Below are positions 34,788 through 42,073 of a stretch of DNA of 64,000 nt, piece by piece. The stretch's first letter is position 1. The number at the start of each line of letters is the position of its first letter. The position numbers and the translations under genes are program-made. The notes under the pieces are model-generated. The model was not told the DNA's origin. It ran no database searches and worked only from the letters and a program-made list of their open reading frames with translations. This stretch comes from Bacteroidia bacterium (GTDB taxonomy: Bacteria > Bacteroidota > Bacteroidia > Bacteroidales > Prolixibacteraceae): contig JANYKW010000099.1 in NCBI GenBank assembly GCA_025358025.1, positions 186,001-250,000 of the forward strand, written 5' to 3'.

Positions 34788-35351
34788 TTAATTTGATTTA
34801 ATATATTGATTGGAAAGAATTTCAATGCGATGGATATATTCCTCTCCGGATATGCCATTTTCAGTACCGGCATCAATCGCCGTAAACTGATCCAGCAGGG
34901 ATTGTTGATTTTCTGAAGTGAAAACATTGTCGGCCATCCGGAAAAGTACATTGTTCTCTTTGGCAATGTGGTTTTTCAATAATTCTGCATATCCAAGCAT
35001 GTTGGAATAGATTAATCCCAGGGAATCCAATTGTCCGTTTTTGTATAGTTGGATGTTTTCAGCCATGTTCTTCACATATCCTCTGCCTTGTTCATGATCC
35101 ATCAGCATCACCGCCACCGGACCCTGTTGTGTTGAGAATCCCTTCTCGGCCATCAACGGAAAGAGTAGGTTTTCCTCTTTTGCATGATGAAGACCATCGG
35201 CAAATTGCCTGATGAGATTTACTACCTCCTCCAGGTGGGAAATATTTGGTTCAGGGAGTTTAACCATCATTTCCATCACATCAATCAGTTTTATAATGTG
35301 CTGGTGATCGTTCTCCAGGTTTTGGGTAGCTTTTTCCATTTTTACCTTCAT
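34788..35351 (-). CDS. Hemerythrin HHE-domain protein (probable NO or iron handling)
   Basis: 187 residues, an all-helical di-iron hemerythrin domain. The expected ligand set is visible: His16 and His18 (NDHQH), His55/His56 with Glu59/Glu60 (LHHAKEEN), His86-Glu87 (MDHEQGRGY) and His128 with Glu132 (NHIAKEN). An alternative ATG at codon 5 exists. It lacks the N-terminal ScdA/YtfE domain of Ric proteins. Its promoter carries a dyad overlapping the -33 box, and it is followed by the NO reductase. I infer NO sensing, scavenging or iron-centre repair from this context. Confidence 0.88.
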   Translation of the reverse strand: MKVKMEKATQNLENDHQHIIKLIDVMEMMVKLPEPNISHLEEVVNLIRQFADGLHHAKEENLLFPLMAEKGFSTQQGPVAVMLMDHEQGRGYVKNMAENIQLYKNGQLDSLGLIYSNMLGYAELLKNHIAKENNVLFRMADNVFTSENQQSLLDQFTAIDAGTENGISGEEYIHRIEILSNQYIKSN

Positions 35352-35383
35352 ATTATTCGTCCTTTATTAAAGATTTTTCACGA

Positions 35384-35417
35384 CAAATATATTAATTATT
35401 CAAATAAAAGACAAAAA
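35384..35417 (-). promoter_or_regulatory. Promoter of the hemerythrin-norZ unit
   Basis: On the minus strand, a TTTTTG element (35412-35417), 20 bases, then TATATTTG (35384-35391) exactly fits the Bacteroidota consensus. The predicted start near 35378 leaves about 27 bases before the ATG at 35351. Confidence 0.65.
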
Positions 35418-35426
35418 GGTCTTATA
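35405..35426. promoter_or_regulatory. Candidate operator for the Rrf2 regulator
   Basis: TAAAAGAC (35405-35412), six bases, GTCTTATA (35419-35426): 8-bp arms with one mismatch. It overlaps the -33 element of the hemerythrin-norZ promoter and lies upstream of the divergent Rrf2 gene's -7 box. A core of AAGA-N-TCTT type is reminiscent of NsrR sites, but binding is inferred from position only. Confidence 0.45.
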
Positions 35427-35452
35427 ATATTTAAAATTAATCTGATTTTTTT

Positions 35453-35460
35453 TACTTTTG
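35453..35460 (+). promoter_or_regulatory. -7 element of the Rrf2 regulator gene
   Basis: TACTTTTG is an exact TAnnTTTG match about 30 bases before the GTG start. No TTTG is present 19-21 bases upstream, only TTTA, so the promoter may be weak or need help. Confidence 0.45.
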
Positions 35461-35489
35461 AGCTACGATTAACGAATTGCCTGCCTGCC

Positions 35490-35942
35490 GTGTTTAAAAA
35501 AGAGACAGAATATGCTTTGAGAGGGATGGTATACATCCAGATGCAAAACCTGAAAGATCGCAGACCAGGCGTAGCTGAGATAGCTCATGAGATTGAAGCG
35601 CCCTATTTCTTCACTGCAAAGATCTTTCAACGTCTTGCAAAACAAGGATTTGTCAGGTCTTTAAAAGGAAAGGGAGGAGGATTTTTTCTGGATCCCGAGA
35701 AAAATGATTTGTCGTTGAAAGAGCTCATCATTGCCATAGAAGGGGCAGAGTTATTTGTCGGATGCGGATTTGGCCTGAAAAACTGTGACGAAGAGAATCC
35801 TTGTCCGCTACACCATCAATACGGAGCTATCCGGGATGAGATCAACAAATTGGTCACAGGAGAGACGATCCAGTCGTTGGCACAGAATACACTGGGTAAG
35901 ACGCTGGCTTTTTCGAGGGAGAGTCTCCCAACGAATGGGTGA
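35490..35942 (+). CDS. Rrf2-family Fe-S transcription regulator (NsrR-like)
   Basis: 150 residues from a GTG at 35490. The frame is open upstream, but that part covers the promoter and is not protein-like. The N-terminal winged helix has the family start FKKETEYALRGMVYIQMQ, and the wing is GKGGGFFLDPE. Three cysteines, Cys92, Cys99 and Cys105 (GCGFGLKNCDEENPCPLHH), are placed as the Fe-S ligands of Rrf2 regulators. Such clusters are nitrosylated in NsrR. It is divergent from the hemerythrin-NO reductase unit, whose promoter carries a dyad, so an NO-responsive repressor is the simplest reading. IscR- or RsrR-like roles are less likely. Confidence 0.85.
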   Translation: MFKKETEYALRGMVYIQMQNLKDRRPGVAEIAHEIEAPYFFTAKIFQRLAKQGFVRSLKGKGGGFFLDPEKNDLSLKELIIAIEGAELFVGCGFGLKNCDEENPCPLHHQYGAIRDEINKLVTGETIQSLAQNTLGKTLAFSRESLPTNG

Positions 35943-36017
35943 TAAAGGCACAAAAATTAATCTGGTTCCTCAAAATCTATAAGTTTGACAGTACTAAATA
36001 TCCAAAAGTAAACGAAG

Positions 36018-36353
36018 ATGGAAAAGGTGATTGCATGTTGTGGTTTAGACTGTGCTACTTGCGATGCAAGAATCGCTACGTTAGCTGATGACAATGAATT
36101 GCGTGCCCGCACGGCAGAGAAATGGAGCGTTCAATTCAATGCCGGCATTACAACGGAAATGATCAATTGCACAGGGTGCAGGGAAGCAGGTGTTAAATTT
36201 GGCCATTGTTCGCAGTGTGAGATCAGAAAATGTGCCGGCTCAAAGGGCTATCAAACCTGTGGCGAATGCGAAAAATTAGAGAATTGCCCAACAGTGCAGA
36301 TGGTACACCAATATGTACCTGATGCATTGGGAAATCTCCAATCATTGAATTAA
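36018..36353 (+). CDS. DUF3795 family Cys-rich protein
   Basis: 111 residues with 14 cysteines, starting MEKVIACCGLDCATCDARIA, the usual beginning of DUF3795 proteins. Later groups are INCTGCREAG, FGHCSQCEIRKCAG and YQTCGECEKLENC, which look like zinc or Fe-S knuckles. The function of the family is unknown to me. It lies 75 bases after the Rrf2 gene on the same strand and may share its transcript. An association with NO or metal stress is only contextual. Confidence 0.85.
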   Translation: MEKVIACCGLDCATCDARIATLADDNELRARTAEKWSVQFNAGITTEMINCTGCREAGVKFGHCSQCEIRKCAGSKGYQTCGECEKLENCPTVQMVHQYVPDALGNLQSLN

Positions 36354-36382
36354 TAGTCTCACTTACCCCTCAATCATATAAT

Positions 36383-36422
36383 CGGAGCAACAATACATAT
36401 TTGTGGTTGTATTGCTGCTCCG
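36383..36422. terminator. Hairpin between convergent DUF3795 and osmC genes
   Basis: CGGAGCAACAATAC and GTATTGCTGCTCCG form a 14-bp stem with one mismatch around a 12-base loop. T/A runs nearby are short. It sits 10 bases before the osmC stop, so it probably ends transcription from both sides. Confidence 0.65.
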
Positions 36423-36431
36423 AAAATGTTG

Positions 36432-36875
36432 TTAATTCAGTTGGATAAGATTGAACGTTAGCGGAGTGGGGAATGCCAGATTGTCGTTAATCGGACAGCG
36501 GTTTTTAATGGCCTTGATCCACTTCGCAGTCAATTCAGGCGACGCATCTGTGACTGGCGTGAAATTCACGTCTATCTGCTTGAAACCGGCACGCTCCTCT
36601 TCCGATTGGCCAAACAGACGTGCAGGATTTAGATTTCCGCTCACTGAAATGGTAAGTTTCTCCACTTTAATACCTAGTTCCTTAGCGGTTAGATGGGCAA
36701 CCACATTCATGCAACCTGCGTAGCTGGCTAAAAGAAATTCTACAGGATTGGCACCGAGATCATCACCGCCCAATGCAGGTGGTTCGTCGATTACCAGGGT
36801 GAACTGTCTTGCATTTGCATCAAAACGGGCTGCCGTCTGTGCTTCTCCTTCAACTTTAAAAAATAGATCTGCCAT
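36432..36875 (-). CDS. OsmC-family thiol peroxidase-like protein
   Basis: 147 residues of the OsmC/Ohr superfamily. These dimeric cytosolic enzymes reduce organic hydroperoxides, or handle sulfur in some branches, with two cysteines: here Cys55 (SYAGCMNVVAHL) and Cys127 (NRCPINDNL). GGDDLGANPVEFLLAS is the typical active-site helix. The subgroup with NRCPI-type second Cys is the YhfA-like OsmC type rather than Ohr. Upstream lie a promoter, a 19-residue leader peptide rich in Cys and an intrinsic terminator, so expression is probably set by attenuation sensing Cys supply. That would favour a sulfur-related role. Confidence 0.9.
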   Translation of the reverse strand: MADLFFKVEGEAQTAARFDANARQFTLVIDEPPALGGDDLGANPVEFLLASYAGCMNVVAHLTAKELGIKVEKLTISVSGNLNPARLFGQSEEERAGFKQIDVNFTPVTDASPELTAKWIKAIKNRCPINDNLAFPTPLTFNLIQLN

Positions 36876-36894
36876 GGTTTTTTGTTTTTGGTGT

Positions 36895-36927
36895 AAAAAA
36901 AAAGCCCCTCACATTTTGTGAAGAGCC
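36895..36927 (-). terminator. Intrinsic terminator in the osmC leader (attenuator)
   Basis: On the minus strand, GGCTCTTCAC (36927-36918), loop AAAAT, GTGAGGGGCT (36912-36903), then nine T. It is a 10-bp stem with three G-U pairs, 20 bases before the osmC ATG, between the leader peptide and the gene. Its 5' arm can alternatively pair with TGTGGAGGGC inside the leader peptide (36986-36977), also 10 bp, which would prevent termination. Confidence 0.85.
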
Positions 36928-36958
36928 ATATTGCTGTTTAAATTCTTTCAGGTAAAAT

Positions 36959-37018
36959 CTAACAATGCATTACGACGCCCTCCACATGTTGGACCAACAT
37001 ACAGCTGCACATACACAT
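36959..37018 (-). CDS. Cys-rich leader peptide upstream of osmC (19 residues)
   Basis: The minus-strand frame from the ATG at 37016-37018 reads MCMCSCMLVQHVEGVVMHC and stops at TAG (36961-36959). Cys is at positions 2, 4, 6 and 19. Codons 12-14 (GTG GAG GGC, Val-Glu-Gly) are the strand that can pair with the 5' arm of the downstream terminator. A ribosome stalled at the early Cys codons would leave them free (antitermination). One reading through would mask them (termination). It is preceded by an exact -7 element about 75 bases upstream. I do not recognise it as a named family. Confidence 0.7.
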   Translation of the reverse strand: MCMCSCMLVQHVEGVVMHC

Positions 37019-37090
37019 GCAAAGGGAGCTATTTGAATTTGTCAGAATCATATTTATCAGGAGGATAATTTTATTATTTATTATCCATTA

Positions 37091-37098
37091 CAAACCTA
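37091..37098 (-). promoter_or_regulatory. -7 element of the osmC leader transcript
   Basis: TAGGTTTG on the minus strand matches TAnnTTTG exactly. TTTA, not TTTG, lies 19 bases upstream as a weak -33. A start near 37085 gives a leader of about 65 bases before the small peptide. The rest of the spacer up to the HMA gene (37225) is AT-rich with no further feature apparent. Confidence 0.5.
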
Positions 37099-37225
37099 GA
37101 AAATATTTTTTATTTTTAAATGGTCTAATTACAATTATACCTATTGTTAACATAAAATTAACAAATCAGTAAGATAAAAGTAATCAGCCGGTTTTCGAGA
37201 AAATATCTAACTAACCGGTTAAACA

Positions 37226-37573
37226 TTAGCGATATTTACAACACCCGGGTAAACTGCTGTAGATTTTGGCGTCTGCCTTATATTTTTCGGTGTCATGACC
37301 GACGGCGGCAATTTTTTTCTGAATATCGTCGCTCTTTACTACTGCAGGGTTATAAACGAGGGTAAGCATTTTGGTGCTTTTATCCCAGTCGGCTTTGGAA
37401 ACCCCTTCAACTTTAGCGGCTGTTTCGATTCGATCTTTGCACATTCCGCAGTTTCCGGAGACTTTGATTGATTCTGTTTTGGCTACAGTGGTTTTTGAAC
37501 TGGTCTGGCCATAGGAATTTGTAAACACAACCAGAGCCATGATGGCGACAACAACGAATTTTAATGTTTTCAT
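37226..37573 (-). CDS. Secreted heavy-metal-associated (HMA) domain protein
   Basis: 115 residues. A signal peptide covers residues 1-22 (MKTLKFVVVAIMALVVFTNS). One HMA fold follows, with the metal motif SGNCGMCKDRIE (Cys42, Cys45), as in CopZ/MerP. The tail ends LPGCCKYR, giving an extra Cys pair that could be a second metal site. It probably binds Cu(I) or a similar metal in the periplasm. It follows the HYC_CC_PP gene by 84 bases on the same strand. No P-type ATPase or CusA efflux gene is in the window, so its partner is unknown. Confidence 0.88.
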   Translation of the reverse strand: MKTLKFVVVAIMALVVFTNSYGQTSSKTTVAKTESIKVSGNCGMCKDRIETAAKVEGVSKADWDKSTKMLTLVYNPAVVKSDDIQKKIAAVGHDTEKYKADAKIYSSLPGCCKYR

Positions 37574-37657
37574 TTTTTGATTTTTTAAATATTATTGAAC
37601 AAAGTAATTTAATAGAGCGTCACAAGATGTAACTGCCTGGCTAAACTATCAGCAAAA

Positions 37658-38074
37658 TCAAATGGTGAAAACACAAATAAAGCTCTGATCAACAGAGTTG
37701 TAGAAATTGAGAACTGGCGGACCTACCATGGAGTGATAGGTCATTGATATGAGGTCTGCGGGAATGCAGATTTTTATGAAAGAGACAGAAATAGATGCCA
37801 CTTCGGATGGAAGATCCTTTACCTCCTTTGACGATGGGAAGTAGTTGCTGTCTGACATGCAGGATGCAATCCTGTTTTTGCAGCAATTTGTATCAATCTC
37901 TCCATTTGGGGATGATGGAGATGTGTGATCTTCCATGCCGCAGGTGGCTTTTTCACCCGTAACAGAATACTTTACTGCGGCCAGTTCTCCACAACAGATA
38001 TGTGAAGCTACCGTCAGATGTAATCCGGAAAGAAGAATCAGCAAGGCAGATAATATGGAGAAAAGTTTCTTCAT
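37658..38074 (-). CDS. HYC_CC_PP family exported protein
   Basis: 138 residues with a signal peptide (MKKLFSILSALLILLSGLHL). The residues that name the Bacteroidota HYC_CC_PP family appear in order: His25-Ile-Cys27 (SHICCGEL), a double Cys (Cys64-Cys65, TNCCKNRI) and Pro-Pro (GPPVLN). Cys45 in CGMEDH and Cys72 add further metal-like ligands. The family is often found beside heavy-metal genes. Here it precedes a secreted HMA protein by 84 bases, so the two probably bind or relay the same metal. The function is unproven. Confidence 0.75.
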   Translation of the reverse strand: MKKLFSILSALLILLSGLHLTVASHICCGELAAVKYSVTGEKATCGMEDHTSPSSPNGEIDTNCCKNRIASCMSDSNYFPSSKEVKDLPSEVASISVSFIKICIPADLISMTYHSMVGPPVLNFYNSVDQSFICVFTI

Positions 38075-38154
38075 CAGCTATTTAAACGTAATCCGCGGTC
38101 TATTTGTTGCAAATAAACAAATAAATTTTGAAAAGTGACTTTAGCCACTTCCCT

Positions 38155-39303
38155 TTACTCAAACATCCCTTTTACCCGTTCGAAGAAATTCCTCTCCTTT
38201 GACTCTTCGGGAACTTGAAAATTAGGAAGTTGCTGTAGTTTTTCCAGTTGTTTTTTTTCATCTGCGGTGAGCTTTTGTGGTATCCATGCATGGATTTTAA
38301 CCAGCAGGTCCCCCTTGCCATAGCCATTGACATCCGGGATTCCTTTTCCGCGGAGGCGCAGAATTTTCTCAGGTTGGGTACCGGACTCAATCTTAACTTT
38401 TACTTTCCCGTCGATGGTCGGAATCTCAGCTGTCAAACCCAGTGCCAAATCAGGAAATGAGAGGAACAAGTTGTAAATCAGGTCATTTTCATCGCGAATC
38501 AATTCAGGATGGTCTTCTTCAGCGATTAAAACCAGCAGATCGCCGGGTATGCCACCACGCCGGGCAGCATTTCCTTTGCCTCCTACCGAAAGTTGCATGC
38601 CTTCGCCTACGCCGGCAGGAATCTTGATGGTAACAACTTCTTCACCCTGCACCAGTCCTTCACCATAGCATTTTTCACATTTCTGCGTAATAATCTTTCC
38701 TTCACCATTACAGGTAGGGCAGGTCGATGATTGCTGAATCTGTCCGAAGATGGAGTTGCTGATGCGTGTTACCTGTCCAGTTCCTTTGCAGGTCGAACAG
38801 TTTGTGTGGCCACTGCTGCCTTTGGCTCCGCTGCCATGGCACGAATCGCAGGAGACATATTTCTTTACTTTCAATTTTTTCTCGCAACCGTTGGCGATCT
38901 CACTGAGGTTGAGGGAAACTTTTATCCGGAGATTAGATCCCCGATTGACACGCTGTCCGCGGGAACCTCCTCCGAAGCCACCAAATCCGCTAAAACCACC
39001 ACCACCACCAAAAATATCTCCAAAAGCTGAGAAAATATCATCCATCGACATGTTATGTCCGCTAAAACCTCCCTGGTTACCCATTCCGGCATGGCCATAC
39101 TGATCATATCTTTGTTTCTTCTCAGGATTGCTGAGTATCTCGTATGCCTCTGCAGCTTCCTTGAATTTTTCTTCAGAAGCCTTGTCTCCCGGGTTTTTAT
39201 CTGGATGGTACTGAATTGCCTTTTGACGATAGGCTTTCTTAATCTCCTCAGAAGTGGCATTTTTGGAGACCCCAAGGACTTCGTAATAATCTCTTTTTGA
39301 CAT
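38155..39303 (-). CDS. dnaJ: Chaperone protein DnaJ
   Basis: 382 residues. J domain at 1-70 with HPDKNPGD (HPD at residues 33-35). A Gly/Phe-rich linker follows, with [15 protein letters not shown]. The zinc domain has four CxxCxGxG repeats ([32 protein letters not shown]), then the substrate-binding C-terminal domains. It stimulates DnaK's ATPase and delivers unfolded clients. It is 32 bases downstream of grpE in one unit; dnaK is not here. No CIRCE-type inverted repeat is seen upstream of grpE. Confidence 0.98.
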   Translation of the reverse strand: MSKRDYYEVLGVSKNATSEEIKKAYRQKAIQYHPDKNPGDKASEEKFKEAAEAYEILSNPEKKQRYDQYGHAGMGNQGGFSGHNMSMDDIFSAFGDIFGGGGGFSGFGGFGGGSRGQRVNRGSNLRIKVSLNLSEIANGCEKKLKVKKYVSCDSCHGSGAKGSSGHTNCSTCKGTGQVTRISNSIFGQIQQSSTCPTCNGEGKIITQKCEKCYGEGLVQGEEVVTIKIPAGVGEGMQLSVGGKGNAARRGGIPGDLLVLIAEEDHPELIRDENDLIYNLFLSFPDLALGLTAEIPTIDGKVKVKIESGTQPEKILRLRGKGIPDVNGYGKGDLLVKIHAWIPQKLTADEKKQLEKLQQLPNFQVPEESKERNFFERVKGMFE

Positions 39304-39335
39304 TTTTGATTTTTTAGCGACACGAAGTCGAATAC

Positions 39336-39944
39336 TTATTCGCCTATAACAACTTTTGAATAACGGATTACTTTATCATGCAACATATAACCCTTTTGAA
39401 CCACCTCTACGATCTTTCCTTTTAATTCTTCGGATGGAGCGGGAATTTTTGTTATGGCTTCATGATGATCTGTATCCAGATCCAAGCCTTTGGCTTCAAT
39501 TTCTACAACGCCATTTTGTTTGGTAAATTCTTTGAATTTATTGTATATCAGGATGATTCCTTCTTTCGTTGTTTCGAGGTTGTCTGATGTTTCAATGGAC
39601 TTCAATGCCCGCTCCAGATCATCAATGACAGGCAAAAAGTTGACGATAACTGATTCTGATGCATTTTTCAGCAGGTCCATCTTCTCTTTCAGCGTGCGTT
39701 TGCGATAGTTGTCAAATTCTGCCGAGAGGCGAAGATATTTGTCGTTGGATGCTGCCAGACCGGCTGTAAGCTCAACTACTTTTTCTTCCAGTTCAGTCTC
39801 CCTGCCTGCAATTTCCAAAGCCTGAATTTCGATCTCGTGTTCTGCAGAAGTCCCCTTTTTTTTTGGAGTGCCTGCATTTAAATCATTTGAATTCAATGGT
39901 TCTTTGCTATATTTTTTATGCTCTTTTTTTTTCTGCGTCATCAT
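39336..39944 (-). CDS. grpE: Nucleotide exchange factor GrpE
   Basis: 202 residues. The first 50 are charged and probably disordered ([29 protein letters not shown]). A long coiled-coil helix follows, containing [27 protein letters not shown]. The C-terminal beta-wing domain has [21 protein letters not shown] and [20 protein letters not shown], the GrpE signature. It releases ADP from DnaK. It is the first gene of the grpE-dnaJ pair, with a spacer of about 107 bases to murA. Confidence 0.97.
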   Translation of the reverse strand: MMTQKKKEHKKYSKEPLNSNDLNAGTPKKKGTSAEHEIEIQALEIAGRETELEEKVVELTAGLAASNDKYLRLSAEFDNYRKRTLKEKMDLLKNASESVIVNFLPVIDDLERALKSIETSDNLETTKEGIILIYNKFKEFTKQNGVVEIEAKGLDLDTDHHEAITKIPAPSEELKGKIVEVVQKGYMLHDKVIRYSKVVIGE

Positions 39945-40051
39945 CTTAATGCAATTTTCAATTCTATTATAAACACTTCAAATAGCTTGCCAATTGCCCT
40001 GATTCGGACATTTTGACACATTCAAAAGCTCTCAACTGACAGCTCAACTTC

Positions 40052-41356
40052 TTATTCTCTTCTGATTTTCGCTCCTATCGCATTCAATCTGCTGTCGATA
40101 TTTTCATATCCGCGGTCAATCTGATCAATGTTATCGATGGTAGAGGTGCCATTGGCTGAAAGGGCTGCAATAAGCAATGCCACACCTGCACGTATATCCG
40201 GGGAGGTCATTCTTGTAGCGCGGAGCGGGTGCGACCGGTCCAAACCTATGACAGTAGCTCTGTGCGGATCGCAAAGGATAATTTTAGATCCCATATCGAT
40301 TAGTCTGTCAACAAAGAAAAGTCGGCTTTCAAACATTTTTTGGTGGATCAGCACGCTGCCTCTGGCTTGGGTGGCAATGACCAGAAATATGCTTAATAAG
40401 TCGGGAGTCAATCCTGGCCATGGGGCATCAGAAATCGTCATGATGGAACCATCAATGAATGATTCTATTTCGTAATGATCCTGAACAGGAATCCGGATAT
40501 CATCCCCCATCCTGATCAGTTTGATCCCCATCTTACTGAAGGAATCCGGGATAATTCCCAGGTAATCGTAAGCGACATTCCTGATAGTAAGATCAGATGA
40601 TGTCATTGCGGCAAGGCCTATGAAACTGCCCACCTCAATCATGTCGGGGAGCAAGCGGTGTTCACAACCAGTTAATGAAGTCACTCCGTAAATATGCAGC
40701 AGATTGGATCCGATGCCCTCCATCCTGGCACCCATCCGTATCAACATGTGGCACAATTGCTGTATATATGGTTCGCAGGCTGCATTGTAAATGGTGGTGG
40801 TTCCTTCTGCCAATACTGCCGCCATAATCAGGTTGGCAGTTCCGGTCACAGAGGCCTCCTCAAGCAAGATATAACAGCCTTTTAATTTTTTGGCTTCGAC
40901 ACGAAAAAGAGCTTTGTCGGGGTCAAAAATAAACCGGGCACCCAATGATTCAAAGCCCCGGAAATGCGTATCCAGTCTGCGCCTCCCGATTTTGTCGCCA
41001 CCTGGCTGGGGAATTGTTCCTTTACCGAACCGCGCCAACATCGGACCAATGATCATGATTGATCCCCTTAGCGCAGAAGCTTGCTGAAAAAACAGGGGAG
41101 AGGTGAGAAAATCAACATCTACCTGATCGGCACAAAAGGAATAAATCCCTTTTTCAAGTCTTACGACCTTGACACCCATATTTTTCAGAATATCGATCAG
41201 CTTGATGACATCACTGATTTCCGGGATATTGGAAAGTGTTACTGTGCCTTGTGTAAGCAGTGTGGCACAAATCACCTGCAGGGCTTCATTCTTGGCTCCT
41301 TGAGGCGTTAATGCTCCGGCCAGGGAATTTCCTCCTTCAATGATAAATCTTGCCAT
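40052..41356 (-). CDS. murA: UDP-N-acetylglucosamine 1-carboxyvinyltransferase
   Basis: 434 residues. It transfers enolpyruvate from PEP to UDP-GlcNAc, the first committed step of peptidoglycan synthesis in the cytosol. GAKNEALQVICATLL holds the Lys of the active site (Lys22). The loop that in E. coli carries Cys115 reads PQPGGDKIGRRRLD here, with Asp121 in place of Cys. Cys-to-Asp MurAs are active but not alkylated by fosfomycin, so this enzyme should be naturally resistant. DIRAGVALLIAALSANGTSTI is typical of the C-terminus. It is 15 bases downstream of the DUF4290 gene. Confidence 0.96.
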   Translation of the reverse strand: MARFIIEGGNSLAGALTPQGAKNEALQVICATLLTQGTVTLSNIPEISDVIKLIDILKNMGVKVVRLEKGIYSFCADQVDVDFLTSPLFFQQASALRGSIMIIGPMLARFGKGTIPQPGGDKIGRRRLDTHFRGFESLGARFIFDPDKALFRVEAKKLKGCYILLEEASVTGTANLIMAAVLAEGTTTIYNAACEPYIQQLCHMLIRMGARMEGIGSNLLHIYGVTSLTGCEHRLLPDMIEVGSFIGLAAMTSSDLTIRNVAYDYLGIIPDSFSKMGIKLIRMGDDIRIPVQDHYEIESFIDGSIMTISDAPWPGLTPDLLSIFLVIATQARGSVLIHQKMFESRLFFVDRLIDMGSKIILCDPHRATVIGLDRSHPLRATRMTSPDIRAGVALLIAALSANGTSTIDNIDQIDRGYENIDSRLNAIGAKIRRE

Positions 41357-41371
41357 GGCAAAAGGAGCGGT

Positions 41372-41986
41372 CTATTTGTGTTTGCGGTTCTGTCCGGTAC
41401 CAACCTTGGATTTCTTCTTCTGAATCTTGATAATGTCTGTAACTTCTTGTAAATGAAGATCTTCGCGGGCTTTTAGCCTGCCTCTGGAAATTAGCTTCAG
41501 GTCATCAAAAATCTTTTCATCTTCTACCATATCCTTGTTCCAGGTTAGGTAAGATTTTTTCATCTGGTTGGCCAGTAATTCGGTATTCAGATCTTTGGAT
41601 GGATTTTCTTCATCCATTTTGGAAATATTGTCGATCAGTTGTTCCATGATTTTTCCATAGTGACGGAATTTGATATCCGATTGATTGTATGGAATGTATT
41701 TTGGCTTCTCTGTAAATGTTTCAGGCACAGGAGGAGCATATGGATAATCGATATCAAGTTTAAAATCAGACATGATCGCGATATGGTCCCAAAGTTTATG
41801 TTTGAAGTCATTGATGTCGCGCAGATACGGATACATCATTCCCATGATATCTATAATGGATTTTACAGCCAGATTGCGCTCGTCGCGATCTTCGATGGTG
41901 AGAACATGTTCGACCATTTTGTGAAGTGCCCTTCCATATTCAGGAAGCTTCATCTTGGTGCGCTGGGTATTATAATCTTTGAACAT
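41372..41986 (-). CDS. DUF4290 family protein
   Basis: 204 residues, conserved in Bacteroidota and of unknown function. It is mostly helical and charged, with YNTQRTKMKLPEYGRALHKM at the start and NPSKDLNTELLANQMKKSYL in the middle. The C-terminus is a basic tail (KIQKKKSKVGTGQNRKHK). No enzyme motif or membrane segment is visible. Its stop is 15 bases before murA, so the two form one transcript, which hints at a link to cell-wall synthesis or growth, though this is only positional. Confidence 0.85.
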   Translation of the reverse strand: MFKDYNTQRTKMKLPEYGRALHKMVEHVLTIEDRDERNLAVKSIIDIMGMMYPYLRDINDFKHKLWDHIAIMSDFKLDIDYPYAPPVPETFTEKPKYIPYNQSDIKFRHYGKIMEQLIDNISKMDEENPSKDLNTELLANQMKKSYLTWNKDMVEDEKIFDDLKLISRGRLKAREDLHLQEVTDIIKIQKKKSKVGTGQNRKHK

Positions 41987-42073
41987 CGTGAATTTCAGTT
42001 AAGTGCTCTTAAAAAGCAATTTTAATCTATCGTGCAAAGTTACACATTTAGCATCTTAATGCAACAGTAAAAA

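Noticed and set aside
35184-35489. N-terminal extension of the Rrf2 regulator
   Set aside because: It would run antisense through the hemerythrin gene start and the promoter and operator region; the GTG at 35490 gives the family N-terminus.
36953-37024. Second small frame over the osmC leader (starting TTG, ending ACC TGA)
   Set aside because: It needs a TTG start and has only one Cys. The ATG frame has a better start and its codons coincide with the antiterminator strand. I cannot fully exclude it.
39945-40051. CIRCE element before grpE-dnaJ
   Set aside because: No 9-9-9 inverted repeat of the TTAGCACTC type is present.
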